Shown: positions 32,511-40,907 of the stretch, one piece after another
Layout: each line of letters starts with the position of its first letter
How positions within the stretch are numbered: position 1 is the stretch's first letter
Assembly (NCBI RefSeq): GCF_001830555.1
Contig: NZ_MIAM01000053.1
Coordinates: 252-45,254, forward strand
Length of the DNA: 45,003 nucleotides
Direction of reading: 5' to 3'
Origin: Sphingopyxis sp. RIFCSPHIGHO2_12_FULL_65_19
Lineage (GTDB): Bacteria > Pseudomonadota > Alphaproteobacteria > Sphingomonadales > Sphingomonadaceae
The notes under the pieces: generated by a model
Seen by the model: only the letters and a program-made list of their open reading frames with translations
The model's database searches: none
What the model was told of the DNA's origin: nothing
Program-made: the position numbers and the translations under genes

Positions 32511-32723
32511 ATGTCGAACACCAGCGATTTCTACCTGATCCAGGCGGACAAATGCGCGTCCGACGCGGCGGAAAGCACATTGTCGCAGGTCCGCGACCGC
32601 AATTTGCGCGCCGAACAGGCGTGGCGCACGATGGCCGAACGTCTGATCCAGACCGAAGCCACGCGCGCGCGACAGGTTGCGGCCGCCGCGGCCCGGATCG
32701 AAGCGAATGCGGCCGCCGACTGA
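32511..32723 (+). CDS. Small helical hypothetical protein
   Basis: This 70-residue, alanine- and arginine-rich protein (MSNTSDFYLIQADKCASDAA ... AARIEANAAAD) is predicted by eye to be a single long helix or coiled coil with an N-terminal cysteine. AAGGA lies 8 bases before the ATG. No known domain is seen. It is the fourth gene of the csp / IF-1 / microprotein run and ends in a hairpin shared with the convergent aminotransferase gene. Confidence 0.7.
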   Translation: MSNTSDFYLIQADKCASDAAESTLSQVRDRNLRAEQAWRTMAERLIQTEATRARQVAAAAARIEANAAAD

Positions 32724-32739
32724 CGATTTTCGTCAGTCG
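32717..32739. terminator. Bidirectional hairpin spanning two convergent stop codons
   Basis: CGACTGACGA (32717-32726) and TCGTCAGTCG (32730-32739) form a perfect 10-base stem with loop TTT. The stem contains the TGA of the small plus-strand gene (32721-32723) and the TGA of the minus-strand aminotransferase gene (32733-32735). No T-run follows on either strand. Confidence 0.55.
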
Positions 32740-34049
32740 ATGCTCTCCAGCAATTCTCCGATCTTTCCGAACATCTCGTCGATCTGCGTCTTTTCGACGA
32801 TCAGCGGCGGCGACAGCGCGATGATGTCGCCGGTCGCGCGAACGAGCAATCCCTCGTCGAAACAGGCGTGAAACAACTCCATCGCGCGCGCCGTCGGCGC
32901 GCCTGCGCGCGGTTCGAGCTCAATTCCCGCGACCAGACCGATCGTCCGGATGTCGATGACATGGCGGCGGCCCTTCAGGCTATGAGCCGCATCTTCCCAA
33001 TAGGCGCCAAGCGCGTTCGCCTTGTCGAACAGGCCGTCGCGCGCATAAAGATCCAGCGTGGCAAGTCCCGCGGCGCTCGCGAGCGGATGCCCCGAATAGG
33101 TGTAGCCATGGAATAATTCGATGCCGCCCGGCACGCTGTCGAGCACCGCATCGTGGAGGTCGCGCCGCACCGCGACCGCGCCCATCGGCACCGCAGCATT
33201 GGTCAGCCCCTTTGCCATCGTGATGATGTCGGGCGTCACCCCCCATTGCCCCGCGGCCGTGGCGCCGCCGACGCGGCCGAACGCCGTGATGACTTCGTCG
33301 AAGATCAGGATGATGCGGTGGCGGTCGCAAATTTCGCGCAGCCGCCGAAGATAGTTCACGGGCGGGATCAGGACGCCCGTCGATCCTGCCATTGGCTCGA
33401 CGATCACCGCCGCGATCGTGTCGGCGCCGTGCAGGTCGACCAGCCGCTGGAGGTCGTCGGCCAGCTCGGCGCCGTGCGCGGGAAAACCGCGCGCGAAGGC
33501 GTTGCGGCCGATATCGTGGGTGTGACGCAGATGATCGACGCCGGGAAGCCCGCCGCCGAACGCCCGGCGATTGTTGACCAGCCCCCCGACGCTGATCCCG
33601 CCGAAGCCGGTGCCATGATAGCCGCGCTCGCGCCCGATCAGCCGCGTGCGCGTCCCCTGCCCCTTCGCCCGCTGCACCGCGAGCGCGATCTTCAGCGCGC
33701 TGTCTACCGACTCCGACCCGCTGTTGGTGAAGAATATCCGGTCGAGTCCTTCGGGCATCAGCGCCGCCAACCGCTGCGCCAGCGCGAAAGGCAGCGGGTG
33801 CCCGAGTTGGAAAGTCGGCGCGAAATCGAGCGTTGCCGCTGCCTTGGCGATTGCATCGGTGATTTCGGCGCGACAATGGCCGGCGTTGCTGCACCACAGC
33901 CCCGACGTCCCGTCGAGGATCGTTCGCCCGTCGCTGGACTGGTAGTGCATCCCGCTGGCCGACACGAGCTGGCGCGGGTTCGCCTTGTACGACCGATTGG
34001 CCGTGAACGGCATCCAGAATGACGCCATTTGGTCGTTTTCACCCCGCAT
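32733..34049 (-). CDS. Omega-amino acid:pyruvate aminotransferase (class III)
   Basis: This 438-residue PLP-dependent class III aminotransferase begins MRGENDQMASFWMPFTANRS. The FWMPFTANRx(F/Y)K motif marks the beta-alanine/omega-amino acid:pyruvate transaminases. The PLP-binding parts are FFTNSGSESVDSAL, ILIFDEVITAFGRVG and the Schiff-base lysine in TMAKGLTNAAVPMG. AAGGAG precedes the ATG at 34049. It lies divergent to the polyamine operon and could dispose of amino groups of beta-alanine or aminobutyrate released in polyamine breakdown; substrate choice is inference. Confidence 0.92.
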   Translation of the reverse strand: MRGENDQMASFWMPFTANRSYKANPRQLVSASGMHYQSSDGRTILDGTSGLWCSNAGHCRAEITDAIAKAAATLDFAPTFQLGHPLPFALAQRLAALMPEGLDRIFFTNSGSESVDSALKIALAVQRAKGQGTRTRLIGRERGYHGTGFGGISVGGLVNNRRAFGGGLPGVDHLRHTHDIGRNAFARGFPAHGAELADDLQRLVDLHGADTIAAVIVEPMAGSTGVLIPPVNYLRRLREICDRHRIILIFDEVITAFGRVGGATAAGQWGVTPDIITMAKGLTNAAVPMGAVAVRRDLHDAVLDSVPGGIELFHGYTYSGHPLASAAGLATLDLYARDGLFDKANALGAYWEDAAHSLKGRRHVIDIRTIGLVAGIELEPRAGAPTARAMELFHACFDEGLLVRATGDIIALSPPLIVEKTQIDEMFGKIGELLESID

Positions 34050-34067
34050 CGCGATCTCCTTCAAACA

Positions 34068-34163
34068 TGTCATTGCAAGGATCCCAGCAACGAAGCAATC
34101 TCCAGCCCTCGGCCGAAGCTGTGGTCGAGGGTTGGAGATTGCTTCGCTTCGCTCGCAATGACA
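34068..34163. repeat. Imperfect ~96-base palindromic intergenic repeat
   Basis: The outer ends TGTCATTGC (34068-34076) and GCAATGACA (34155-34163) are reverse complements. The inner arms, 34091-34111 and 34126-34146, are reverse complements over 21 bases with a single G/T-type mismatch. The right arm contains the GCTTCGCTTCGCTCGCAATGAC type sequence that recurs in intergenic regions of many proteobacterial genomes. No coding potential is seen. It sits between the divergent aminotransferase and polyamine operons, just upstream of a promoter-like sequence. Confidence 0.75.
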
Positions 34164-34170
34164 ACGGGCT

Positions 34171-34200
34171 TTCGCACGATCAAACGATCCAGCATATAAT
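34171..34200 (+). promoter_or_regulatory. Putative sigma-70-type promoter of the polyamine operon
   Basis: TATAAT (34195-34200) is a perfect -10 element. TTCGCA (34171-34176) is a 4-of-6 -35 match at 18-base spacing. A transcript starting near 34207 would have a ~100-base leader before the first glutamine synthetase-like gene. That leader contains a small stem GGGCC / GGCCC (about 34277-34294). Confidence 0.45.
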
Positions 34201-34305
34201 CATGCCGAAATTGGCCGAACAGCGCCCCCCTCTGGCGCTCCCCCACGGCTTGCGATACGCTGCCCGCTCCATAACGGGCCGACTCCTTGGCCCAATCGGG
34301 GGCGC

Positions 34306-35652
34306 ATGTCAGTCAATCTGGAACAATGGATCAGCGACCATAATATCGACGAAGTCGAATGTATCGTCCCCGACATCAACGGGGTTCAGCGCGGCAAGGT
34401 GCTGCCGGCCAAGAAGTTCCTGTCGTCGGTCAAGGACAAGTCGCTGCGCATTCCGGGCAGCGTGTTCATCTGTACGATCGACGGTCACTATCCGGAGGAC
34501 ATCGACGACATCTGGGACAAGGACCCCGACAAGATATTGATTGCCGATCCCGATACGATCTGCGTCGCGCCGGGCTTCACCTCGCCCACCGCCTTTGTCA
34601 TCGCCGATGCCTATAACGGCGATGGCAGCGAGGTCGACATCGCGCCGCGCACGATCCTGAAGAAAGTCCTCGGCCTCTACGCTGAAAAGGGCTGGAAACC
34701 GATCATCGCGCCGGAGGTCGAATTCTACCTCGTCTCGCAGAACGCCGACCCCGATTTCCCGCTGACCCCGCCCGTCGGCCAGTCGGGGCGCAGCGAAACC
34801 GCGAGCCAGCCTTATGGGCTGGAGGCGATGAACGAATATGAGGATATCATCGATCATATCTATGACGATTGCGAGCTGATGGGGCTCGATATCGACACGA
34901 TGATCCACGAAATGGGCGCCGCGCAGCTGGAGGTGAATTTCGAGCATGGCGACCCGCTGCGCCTCGCCGACGAGGTGTTTCTGTTCAAGCGCGTCGTGCG
35001 CAACGTCGCGAAACAGCACAGCGTTTACGCGACCTTCATGGCGAACCCGATGGCAGGCCAGCCGGGCAGCGCGATGCATATCCACCAATCGGTGGTCGAC
35101 GCCGCGACCGGCAAGAACCTGTTTTCCACCGCCAACGGGCGCGATAGCGCGATGTTCCGCAGCTATATTGCGGGCCTCGTGCGCTACATGCCGCAAATCT
35201 CGCCTTTGTGGGCGCCCAATGTGAACAGTTTCCGCCGTATGCGCCCCGACAGCGCGGCGCCGATCAACGTCCAGTGGGGCGAAGACAATCGCTCGTGCGG
35301 ATTTCGCGTGCCGATTTCCGACAAGGCCAACCGCCGCGTCGAAAACCGCCTGCCGGGCGCTGACAGCAACCCCTATCTCGCCATCGCGGCGTCGCTGATC
35401 TGCGGCTATATCGGGATGGTCGATCGGATGGTGCCGGCGAAGCCGATCACCGGCAGTGCCTATAACCGCGCACGCACCCTGCCGCGCACGCTCGAAGCCG
35501 CGCTCGACCGCTTCGCTTCGTGCAAGAAGGTGCGCAACCTGCTGGGCGACGATTTTTTTGAAATCTTCTTTGCGGTCAAGGATTATGAACTGTTCAACTA
35601 CCAGTCGGTGGTGTCGAGCTGGGAACGCGAACATCTGTTGATGCGGGTCTGA
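34306..35652 (+). CDS. Gamma-glutamylpolyamine synthetase-like protein (PuuA/SpuI family)
   Basis: This 448-residue glutamine synthetase-fold enzyme begins MSVNLEQWISDHNIDEVECI. Active-site motifs are intact: APEVEFYL, HEMGAAQLEVNF (metal ligands), GSAMHIHQS, DNRSCGFRVP and RVENRLPGADSNPYL. It lacks the adenylylation-loop context of true GlnA and is the type that ligates glutamate to putrescine or other amines using ATP. Genomic context (oxidase, aminotransferase, Pot importer) supports the polyamine role. ATG 34306 lacks a strong ribosome binding site (GGGGGCG). It is followed 14 bases later by the PuuB-like gene. Confidence 0.88.
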   Translation: MSVNLEQWISDHNIDEVECIVPDINGVQRGKVLPAKKFLSSVKDKSLRIPGSVFICTIDGHYPEDIDDIWDKDPDKILIADPDTICVAPGFTSPTAFVIADAYNGDGSEVDIAPRTILKKVLGLYAEKGWKPIIAPEVEFYLVSQNADPDFPLTPPVGQSGRSETASQPYGLEAMNEYEDIIDHIYDDCELMGLDIDTMIHEMGAAQLEVNFEHGDPLRLADEVFLFKRVVRNVAKQHSVYATFMANPMAGQPGSAMHIHQSVVDAATGKNLFSTANGRDSAMFRSYIAGLVRYMPQISPLWAPNVNSFRRMRPDSAAPINVQWGEDNRSCGFRVPISDKANRRVENRLPGADSNPYLAIAASLICGYIGMVDRMVPAKPITGSAYNRARTLPRTLEAALDRFASCKKVRNLLGDDFFEIFFAVKDYELFNYQSVVSSWEREHLLMRV

Positions 35653-35666
35653 TCCGGGCACCCGCC

Positions 35667-36935
35667 GTGACCGATCCGCTCGCCAACAGCTATTATGCCG
35701 CGACCGCGCATCGCTGGCGTTCGGCCTATGACATGGGCGAAGAGCTTTCGTTCGACGTCGCGGTCATCGGCGGCGGCTTCACCGGCCTGTCCGCGGCGCT
35801 GGCCTGCGCCGAACGCGGTTTTTCGGTGGTTTTGGTCGAGCGCGAGCATATCGGCTTCGGTGCATCGGGGCGTAACGGCGGGCAATTGATACCGGGCCTT
35901 CGCTGGACCGCCTCCGAACTCGAATCCGAATTTGGCCGCGATCGTGCCGACGCCTTGTTCGACCTGTGCTGGCGCAGCAATCGCGTCGAGGCGCGGATCG
36001 CCAAACATGGCATCGATTGCGACCTGAAGCCCGGCCATCTGGAGGCGGCGTGGACGCCAAAGGATTTCGACGCGATGCAGCGCGAAGCCGCCTTCCTGGA
36101 CAAGCGTTTCGGCTATCAAAGCCATATCGTCGCGAAGCAGGATATGGCGGTCCATATCGCCAGCCCCCTCTATCATGGCGGTGTCCATGATCCGCAGGGC
36201 GGGCATTTCCACCCGCTCAACTATGCAATCGGTCTGGCGCAGGCTGCGCAACGGGCCGGTGTCTGCATTCTCGAAAATGAACGGGTCTATCGCATCACCG
36301 ACAATCGCGCCGGTCCCGGCTTGATCACCGATCGGGCGCATATCGCCGCGCACTACATCATCGACGCAACCGACAGCTGGATCGGGCATGTCGAGCCCGA
36401 TCTCGGCCGCTACACCGTGCCGATCATGAACTATAATATCGCGACAGCCCCGCTTGCGAACGCCGATGAGCTGCTCCCCAGCGACGCGGCGGTCGCGGAC
36501 AGCCGGTTCGTCCTCAACTATTTCCGCCTGTCGGCCGACAGGCGCCTGATCTTTGGCGGGGGAGAGCGTTATTCGCAGACCCCGCCGCGCGACATCGCCG
36601 CGTTCGTCCGGCCTTTCATGGCCGAAGTCTTTCCGCAGATCGCCGACGCGCCGATCGACTATGGCTGGGGCGGCGCGGTCGCCGTGACGATGAACCGCCT
36701 GCCGCACATCGGGCGGCGCGGGAACGTCTTTTTTGCGCATGGGTTTTCGGGTCACGGCGCGTTGGTAACGACGATCGCGGGCGAATTGATTGCCGAAGCG
36801 GTGGCTGGGATCGCGGAACGCTTCGACCTTCTCGCTAACCTGCCCGCTCGCCCCTTTCCCGGCGGCAAGTGGCTGCGCCGTCCGCTCGCAACGCTGGGGC
36901 TGCTCTATTACGCGCTGAAGGACCGGCTCGGATGA
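35667..36935 (+). CDS. PuuB-like FAD-dependent amine oxidoreductase
   Basis: This 422-residue DAO-family flavoprotein starts MTDPLANSYYAATAHRW. Its Rossmann motif is VAVIGGGFTGLSAALACAE, followed by GFGASGRNGGQLIPGL, the signature block of PuuB/OrdL-type oxidases. A C-terminal YGWGGAVAVTMNRLPHIGRR and FFAHGFSGHGALVTTI complete the fold. PuuB oxidises gamma-glutamylputrescine to the aminobutyraldehyde with release of ammonia and H2O2. The start is GTG at 35667. The stop overlaps the next aminotransferase start by 4 bases. Confidence 0.9.
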   Translation: MTDPLANSYYAATAHRWRSAYDMGEELSFDVAVIGGGFTGLSAALACAERGFSVVLVEREHIGFGASGRNGGQLIPGLRWTASELESEFGRDRADALFDLCWRSNRVEARIAKHGIDCDLKPGHLEAAWTPKDFDAMQREAAFLDKRFGYQSHIVAKQDMAVHIASPLYHGGVHDPQGGHFHPLNYAIGLAQAAQRAGVCILENERVYRITDNRAGPGLITDRAHIAAHYIIDATDSWIGHVEPDLGRYTVPIMNYNIATAPLANADELLPSDAAVADSRFVLNYFRLSADRRLIFGGGERYSQTPPRDIAAFVRPFMAEVFPQIADAPIDYGWGGAVAVTMNRLPHIGRRGNVFFAHGFSGHGALVTTIAGELIAEAVAGIAERFDLLANLPARPFPGGKWLRRPLATLGLLYYALKDRLG

Positions 36936-38275
36936 TCGCCGCGGCCGCCATCGCCCGCCTTGCCGCGCGCGAAGCGAACCATTTTCGCGCCGCCAATCCC
37001 CGCGCTTTCGCGCATCATGCGGCGGCGACGGGCTGGTTCCAGTCGGTCCCCTTCCACTGGATGCGCGACTGGCCCAGCCCCGTGCCTATCGTCGCCGCGT
37101 CGGCCACCGGCGCCACACTGACCAGCATCGACGAGCAGACCTACGATGATTTCTGCCTTGGCGACACGGCAAGCCTGTTCGGCCACTCGCCGCCCGCCCT
37201 GGCCGTCGCGCTGGCACAGCAGGCGAGCCAGGGGCTGAGCTACATGCTCCCGACGACCCGCGGCGCGGCGCTGGCCGATCGTCTCGCGGCGATGTTCGGC
37301 CTCCCCCAATGGCAGGTCACCACGACCGCCAGCGAGGCCAATCGCGCCGTCATCCGTTGGTGCCGCGGGATCAGCGGACGGCCGAAAATCCTGACGTTCA
37401 ACGGCGCCTATCATGGCGCGGTCGATGATGCGTTCGTCGACCTCAACGGCGGCGTGCCGACGATGCGCGCAAGCCTGGTCGGCCAGGTCCATGATCTTCG
37501 CGACACCACCACGGTGATCGAGTTCAACGACGAAGAGGCGCTTGCAACTGCGTTGCGCGGCGGCGACATCGCGTGCGTGCTCGCCGAGCCGGTGATGACC
37601 AATGTCGGCATGGTTCGGGACGCGCCGGGCTTTCTGGCGACGCTGCGCAAACTCTGCGACGAAACGGGCACGCTGCTCGTCTTCGACGAAACCCACACCA
37701 TCTCCTCGGGCTATGGCGGCCATGGCGTCGCGCATGGCCCCGCGCCCGACCTGATGGTCGTCGGCAAGTCGATCGGCGGCGGCGTCCCCTGCGCGGTTTA
37801 CGGCTTCTCGGCCGAAGTCGCCGAACGCATGGCGGCGCTCAACACATCGCGTCCTTCGGGGCATAGCGGCATCGGCACGACTTTGTCGGCCAACGCGCTC
37901 GCGATCACCGCAATGGATATGATGCTATCCGACGTCATCACGCCCGCCGCCTACGATCCTATGCTGCGCGGCGCGGCACGACTGGTCGCGGGGCTGGAGC
38001 AGGAAATCGCCGCTGCCGATCTCGACTGGCATGTGACGCAGGTCGGCGCCCGCGTCGAGTTCCTGACCTGCCCCACCCCGCCGCGCGATGGCGGCGAGGC
38101 GAAAGCGGCGATGAATCCCGAACTTGAGGCGGCGATCCACCTCTTCCTCGCCAACCGCGGGATTTTGCTGGCGCCGTTTCACAATATGATGTTGGTGAGC
38201 CCGGTTACCACGGGCGATCAGATCGATCGGCTGGTCGGCGCTTTCGCCGACTGCGTGCGCGCATTGAAGGAGTAG
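36932..38275 (+). CDS. Class III aminotransferase in the polyamine operon
   Basis: This 447-residue PLP enzyme is related to glutamate-1-semialdehyde aminomutase-like transaminases. Landmarks are TTTASEANRAVIRWCRG, FNGAYHGAVDD, LLVFDETHTISSGYGG and the lysine in MVVGKSIGGGVPCAVYG. The Asp-Glu-Thr-His variant of the usual Asp-Glu-Val loop resembles transaminases found beside polyamine glutamylation genes. The start ATG lies in the PuuB-like stop (ATGA). The likely substrate is an amino-aldehyde or diamine derivative; not proven. It ends 7 bases before the second synthetase gene. Confidence 0.87.
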   Translation: MIAAAAIARLAAREANHFRAANPRAFAHHAAATGWFQSVPFHWMRDWPSPVPIVAASATGATLTSIDEQTYDDFCLGDTASLFGHSPPALAVALAQQASQGLSYMLPTTRGAALADRLAAMFGLPQWQVTTTASEANRAVIRWCRGISGRPKILTFNGAYHGAVDDAFVDLNGGVPTMRASLVGQVHDLRDTTTVIEFNDEEALATALRGGDIACVLAEPVMTNVGMVRDAPGFLATLRKLCDETGTLLVFDETHTISSGYGGHGVAHGPAPDLMVVGKSIGGGVPCAVYGFSAEVAERMAALNTSRPSGHSGIGTTLSANALAITAMDMMLSDVITPAAYDPMLRGAARLVAGLEQEIAAADLDWHVTQVGARVEFLTCPTPPRDGGEAKAAMNPELEAAIHLFLANRGILLAPFHNMMLVSPVTTGDQIDRLVGAFADCVRALKE

Positions 38276-38282
38276 AGGGGCG

Positions 38283-39674
38283 ATGTCGAAATCATCGGGC
38301 GTGGTCGCGGGCCGTGCAGAGGCGGAGGCTTTTTTCAAGGCCAATCCCGACGTCGATTCGATCGAAATGATCTACACCGATTTCGGCGGCGTTCCGCGCG
38401 GCAAGCGGCTGCGCCAGCATGAAGTGCTCGCCGTCTATGACAGCGGCCGCATGTTCCCCGGCTCGATCACCGTCGTCGACATCACCGGACAGGATACGGT
38501 CGAAACCGGCCTCGTCTGGGAAGATGGCGACGCCGACCGATCGATGAAGCCGATCCCGGGCACGCTCGTCCGCACGCCGTGGGGCGGCGAGACGGCCGCG
38601 CAATTCCTCGTCGATTTCTACGAGCTTGACGGCACCCCGCACGACCTCGATCCGCGGCATGTGCTGGGCCGCGTCATCGACCGCTATGTCGCCGACGGCC
38701 TTACCCCCGTCCTCGCGGTCGAGCTCGAATTCTACCTCGTCGACCCGCGCCGCGCCCGCGACGGCTCCATTCGCCCCGCCCGTCCCGGCTACAGCCGCGA
38801 CACCCCGCGTAATGTCGAGGTCTATGGCCTGCGCGAACTCGACGACTTCCGCCCCTTCTTCGATGCCCTTTATGCGGCGACCGACGTGCAGGGCTTGCCG
38901 CTCGAAAGCGCGATCTCCGAATTTGCGCCCGGCCAGTTCGAGCTGACGCTGCGCCACAAGCCCGACGCCCTACGCGCCTGCGACGATGCAATCATGTACA
39001 AGCGGCTCGTCAAGGCCATCGCGCAGCAACAGGGGCTGGAGGCGACCTTCATGGCAAAGCCCTTCGCCGATCAGGCGGGCAGCGGCATGCACATCCATGT
39101 CTCGGTCGACGATCGGGCGGGCAGCAACATCTTCGCCAGCGACGATCCAGAGGGCACTCCTGCGCTGCGCCATGCGATCGGCGGCATGATCGGCAGCGTC
39201 GGCGACGGCTTTGCGCTCTTTGCCCCCCATGCGAACAGCTATCGGCGGTTCAAGGCAAACAGCTATGCTCCCGTCGCGCCAACCTGGGGTGTCAACAACC
39301 GCACCGTTTCGTTCCGCATTCCCGCGGGACCGCCGCCGAGCCGCCATGTGGAGCATCGCGCATGCGGCGCCGATGCCAACCCCTATCTTGCGGTCGCCGC
39401 CGTGCTCGCCGGTATGCATCACGGCATGACGAACAAGGTCGACCCGGGCGCCGCGGTCGTCGGCAACGGTTATGACCGCGACAACAGCGGCGACGACAAG
39501 CCGCCGTCAAACTGGTTCGCCGCGGTCGATCGCTTCCACGCGTCGGCGCTGATGCGCCATTATCTGGGGGACCGTTTCGTCGACATGTTCAGCATCGTGA
39601 AACGCGTCGAGCAGGATAATTATTTCAGCGTCGTGCCGACGCTCGACTATGACTGGTATCTGCGCAATGCCTGA
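38283..39674 (+). CDS. Second gamma-glutamylpolyamine synthetase-like protein
   Basis: This 463-residue glutamine synthetase-fold protein starts MSKSSGVVAGRAEAEAFFKA. Active-site blocks are VELEFYLV, EFAPGQFELTL, GSGMHIHVSV, NNRTVSFRIP and RHVEHRACGADANPYLA. It is clearly diverged from the first copy (the EFAPGQFE and SFRIP variants), so it may accept a different amine or product. AGAGGGG precedes the ATG. Pseudomonas also uses several such paralogues (PauA set, SpuB and SpuI) for different polyamines, a useful comparison. Confidence 0.87.
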   Translation: MSKSSGVVAGRAEAEAFFKANPDVDSIEMIYTDFGGVPRGKRLRQHEVLAVYDSGRMFPGSITVVDITGQDTVETGLVWEDGDADRSMKPIPGTLVRTPWGGETAAQFLVDFYELDGTPHDLDPRHVLGRVIDRYVADGLTPVLAVELEFYLVDPRRARDGSIRPARPGYSRDTPRNVEVYGLRELDDFRPFFDALYAATDVQGLPLESAISEFAPGQFELTLRHKPDALRACDDAIMYKRLVKAIAQQQGLEATFMAKPFADQAGSGMHIHVSVDDRAGSNIFASDDPEGTPALRHAIGGMIGSVGDGFALFAPHANSYRRFKANSYAPVAPTWGVNNRTVSFRIPAGPPPSRHVEHRACGADANPYLAVAAVLAGMHHGMTNKVDPGAAVVGNGYDRDNSGDDKPPSNWFAAVDRFHASALMRHYLGDRFVDMFSIVKRVEQDNYFSVVPTLDYDWYLRNA

Positions 39675-39777
39675 TCGTTGGAACATAGTTTCAAAGATTC
39701 TTGGTGCAGCGCAAAATAACCTCTTTTCAAGCCGCGTTTATTGAGTCAGCTTGGCGTCGCAAACAGGGAGGCAGCAC

Positions 39778-40884
39778 ATGGACCCGATCGAATTAATCAA
39801 GCAAACCCGTGGACGTCGTTCGCTCCTCCAGGCGATGGGCGTCGCGGCGATCGGGATCAGCTTCGGCGGCCTTGCGGCATGTAGCAAGGAGGGCGGCAAG
39901 AAACTCGCCAATGGCGAGGAAGCCAAGCTCAACTTTTATAACTGGGACACCTATATCGGCGAGAATACGCTCGACAATTTCAAGGAAGCCACCGGCGTCG
40001 ACGTCACGATGGATTTGTTCGACAGCAACGACGTGCTGTTCGCGAAGTTCAAGGCGGGCAATCCCGGTTATGACGTCATCGTGCCGTCGAACGACTTTGT
40101 CGAACGGATGAGCAAGGCCGACATGTTGTTGCCGCTCGACCACAGCCTGATCCCGAACAAGAAGAATATCGACCCGGCCTACATCAACGTCGAATATGAC
40201 CTGCAACGCAAATTTTCGATGCCCTACACCTGGCTCGCGCTCGGCATTGGCTATCGCAAGTCGAAAGTGTCGGCGACGCCCGACAGCTGGAAAGTTCTGT
40301 TCGACAGTCCCGAATATGCCGGACGCATCGCCTGGTTGTCCGAAGCGGGCGACATGTTCCGCCTCTATGGCAAATATCTGGGCAAATCGGTCAACGCGCT
40401 GACGCCCGCCGACATTGCGACGATCGAAGCGATGATGATCAAGCAAAAGCCCAATGTGAAGAAATTCCACGAGGATGACGGGCAGGACCTGCTGCTCAAG
40501 GGCGACGTCGATGTCGTGCTCGAATATAATGGCGACATTGCGCAGGCGATGGTCGAAGACAAGGACATCGACTTTGTGGTGCCAAAGGAAGGCAGCCAGC
40601 TCAATTCGGACAATCTGTGCATCCCGAAGGGCGCGCCGCATCCCAAAAATGCCCACGCCTTCATCAACTATATCCTCGATGCCCAGGTCGACAAGGAAAT
40701 CACCGAGACGATCCTCTATCCAACCCCCAATGCGGCCGCGAAGGCGTTGATGCCCGACAGTTACAAGAACAACCCGGTCATCTTCCCGCCCGCCGAAGCC
40801 TTGGCGAAATGCGAATATGCGCGCTTCAACCCCGAACTGCAGCCGCTTTACGAAGAGGCGTTTACGCGCGTCCGGGCGGCCTGA
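39778..40884 (+). CDS. potF: Polyamine ABC transporter substrate-binding protein
   Basis: This 368-residue PotF/PotD-family binding protein begins MDPIELIKQTRGRRSLLQAM. It has a signal region with an RGRRSLL twin-arginine-like motif, a hydrophobic stretch and lipobox GLAAC, so it is probably a lipid-anchored binding protein. The mature start LNFYNWDTYIGENTL matches polyamine-binding proteins (N-W-x-x-Y-I). GGGAGG before ATG 39778 sets the start. It is the first of four transporter genes in order potF-potH-potI-potG. The 103-base gap before it is AT-rich and may hold a promoter, but no convincing -35/-10 pair is seen. Confidence 0.92.
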   Translation: MDPIELIKQTRGRRSLLQAMGVAAIGISFGGLAACSKEGGKKLANGEEAKLNFYNWDTYIGENTLDNFKEATGVDVTMDLFDSNDVLFAKFKAGNPGYDVIVPSNDFVERMSKADMLLPLDHSLIPNKKNIDPAYINVEYDLQRKFSMPYTWLALGIGYRKSKVSATPDSWKVLFDSPEYAGRIAWLSEAGDMFRLYGKYLGKSVNALTPADIATIEAMMIKQKPNVKKFHEDDGQDLLLKGDVDVVLEYNGDIAQAMVEDKDIDFVVPKEGSQLNSDNLCIPKGAPHPKNAHAFINYILDAQVDKEITETILYPTPNAAAKALMPDSYKNNPVIFPPAEALAKCEYARFNPELQPLYEEAFTRVRAA

Positions 40885-40907
40885 CGGCCTGAAGGAGGCA
40901 TTGGGGG

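Noticed and set aside
39675..39777. Promoter for the Pot importer in the 103-base gap before potF
   Set aside because: The region is AT-rich but no -35/-10 pair at proper spacing convinced me; read-through from the synthetase gene is equally possible.
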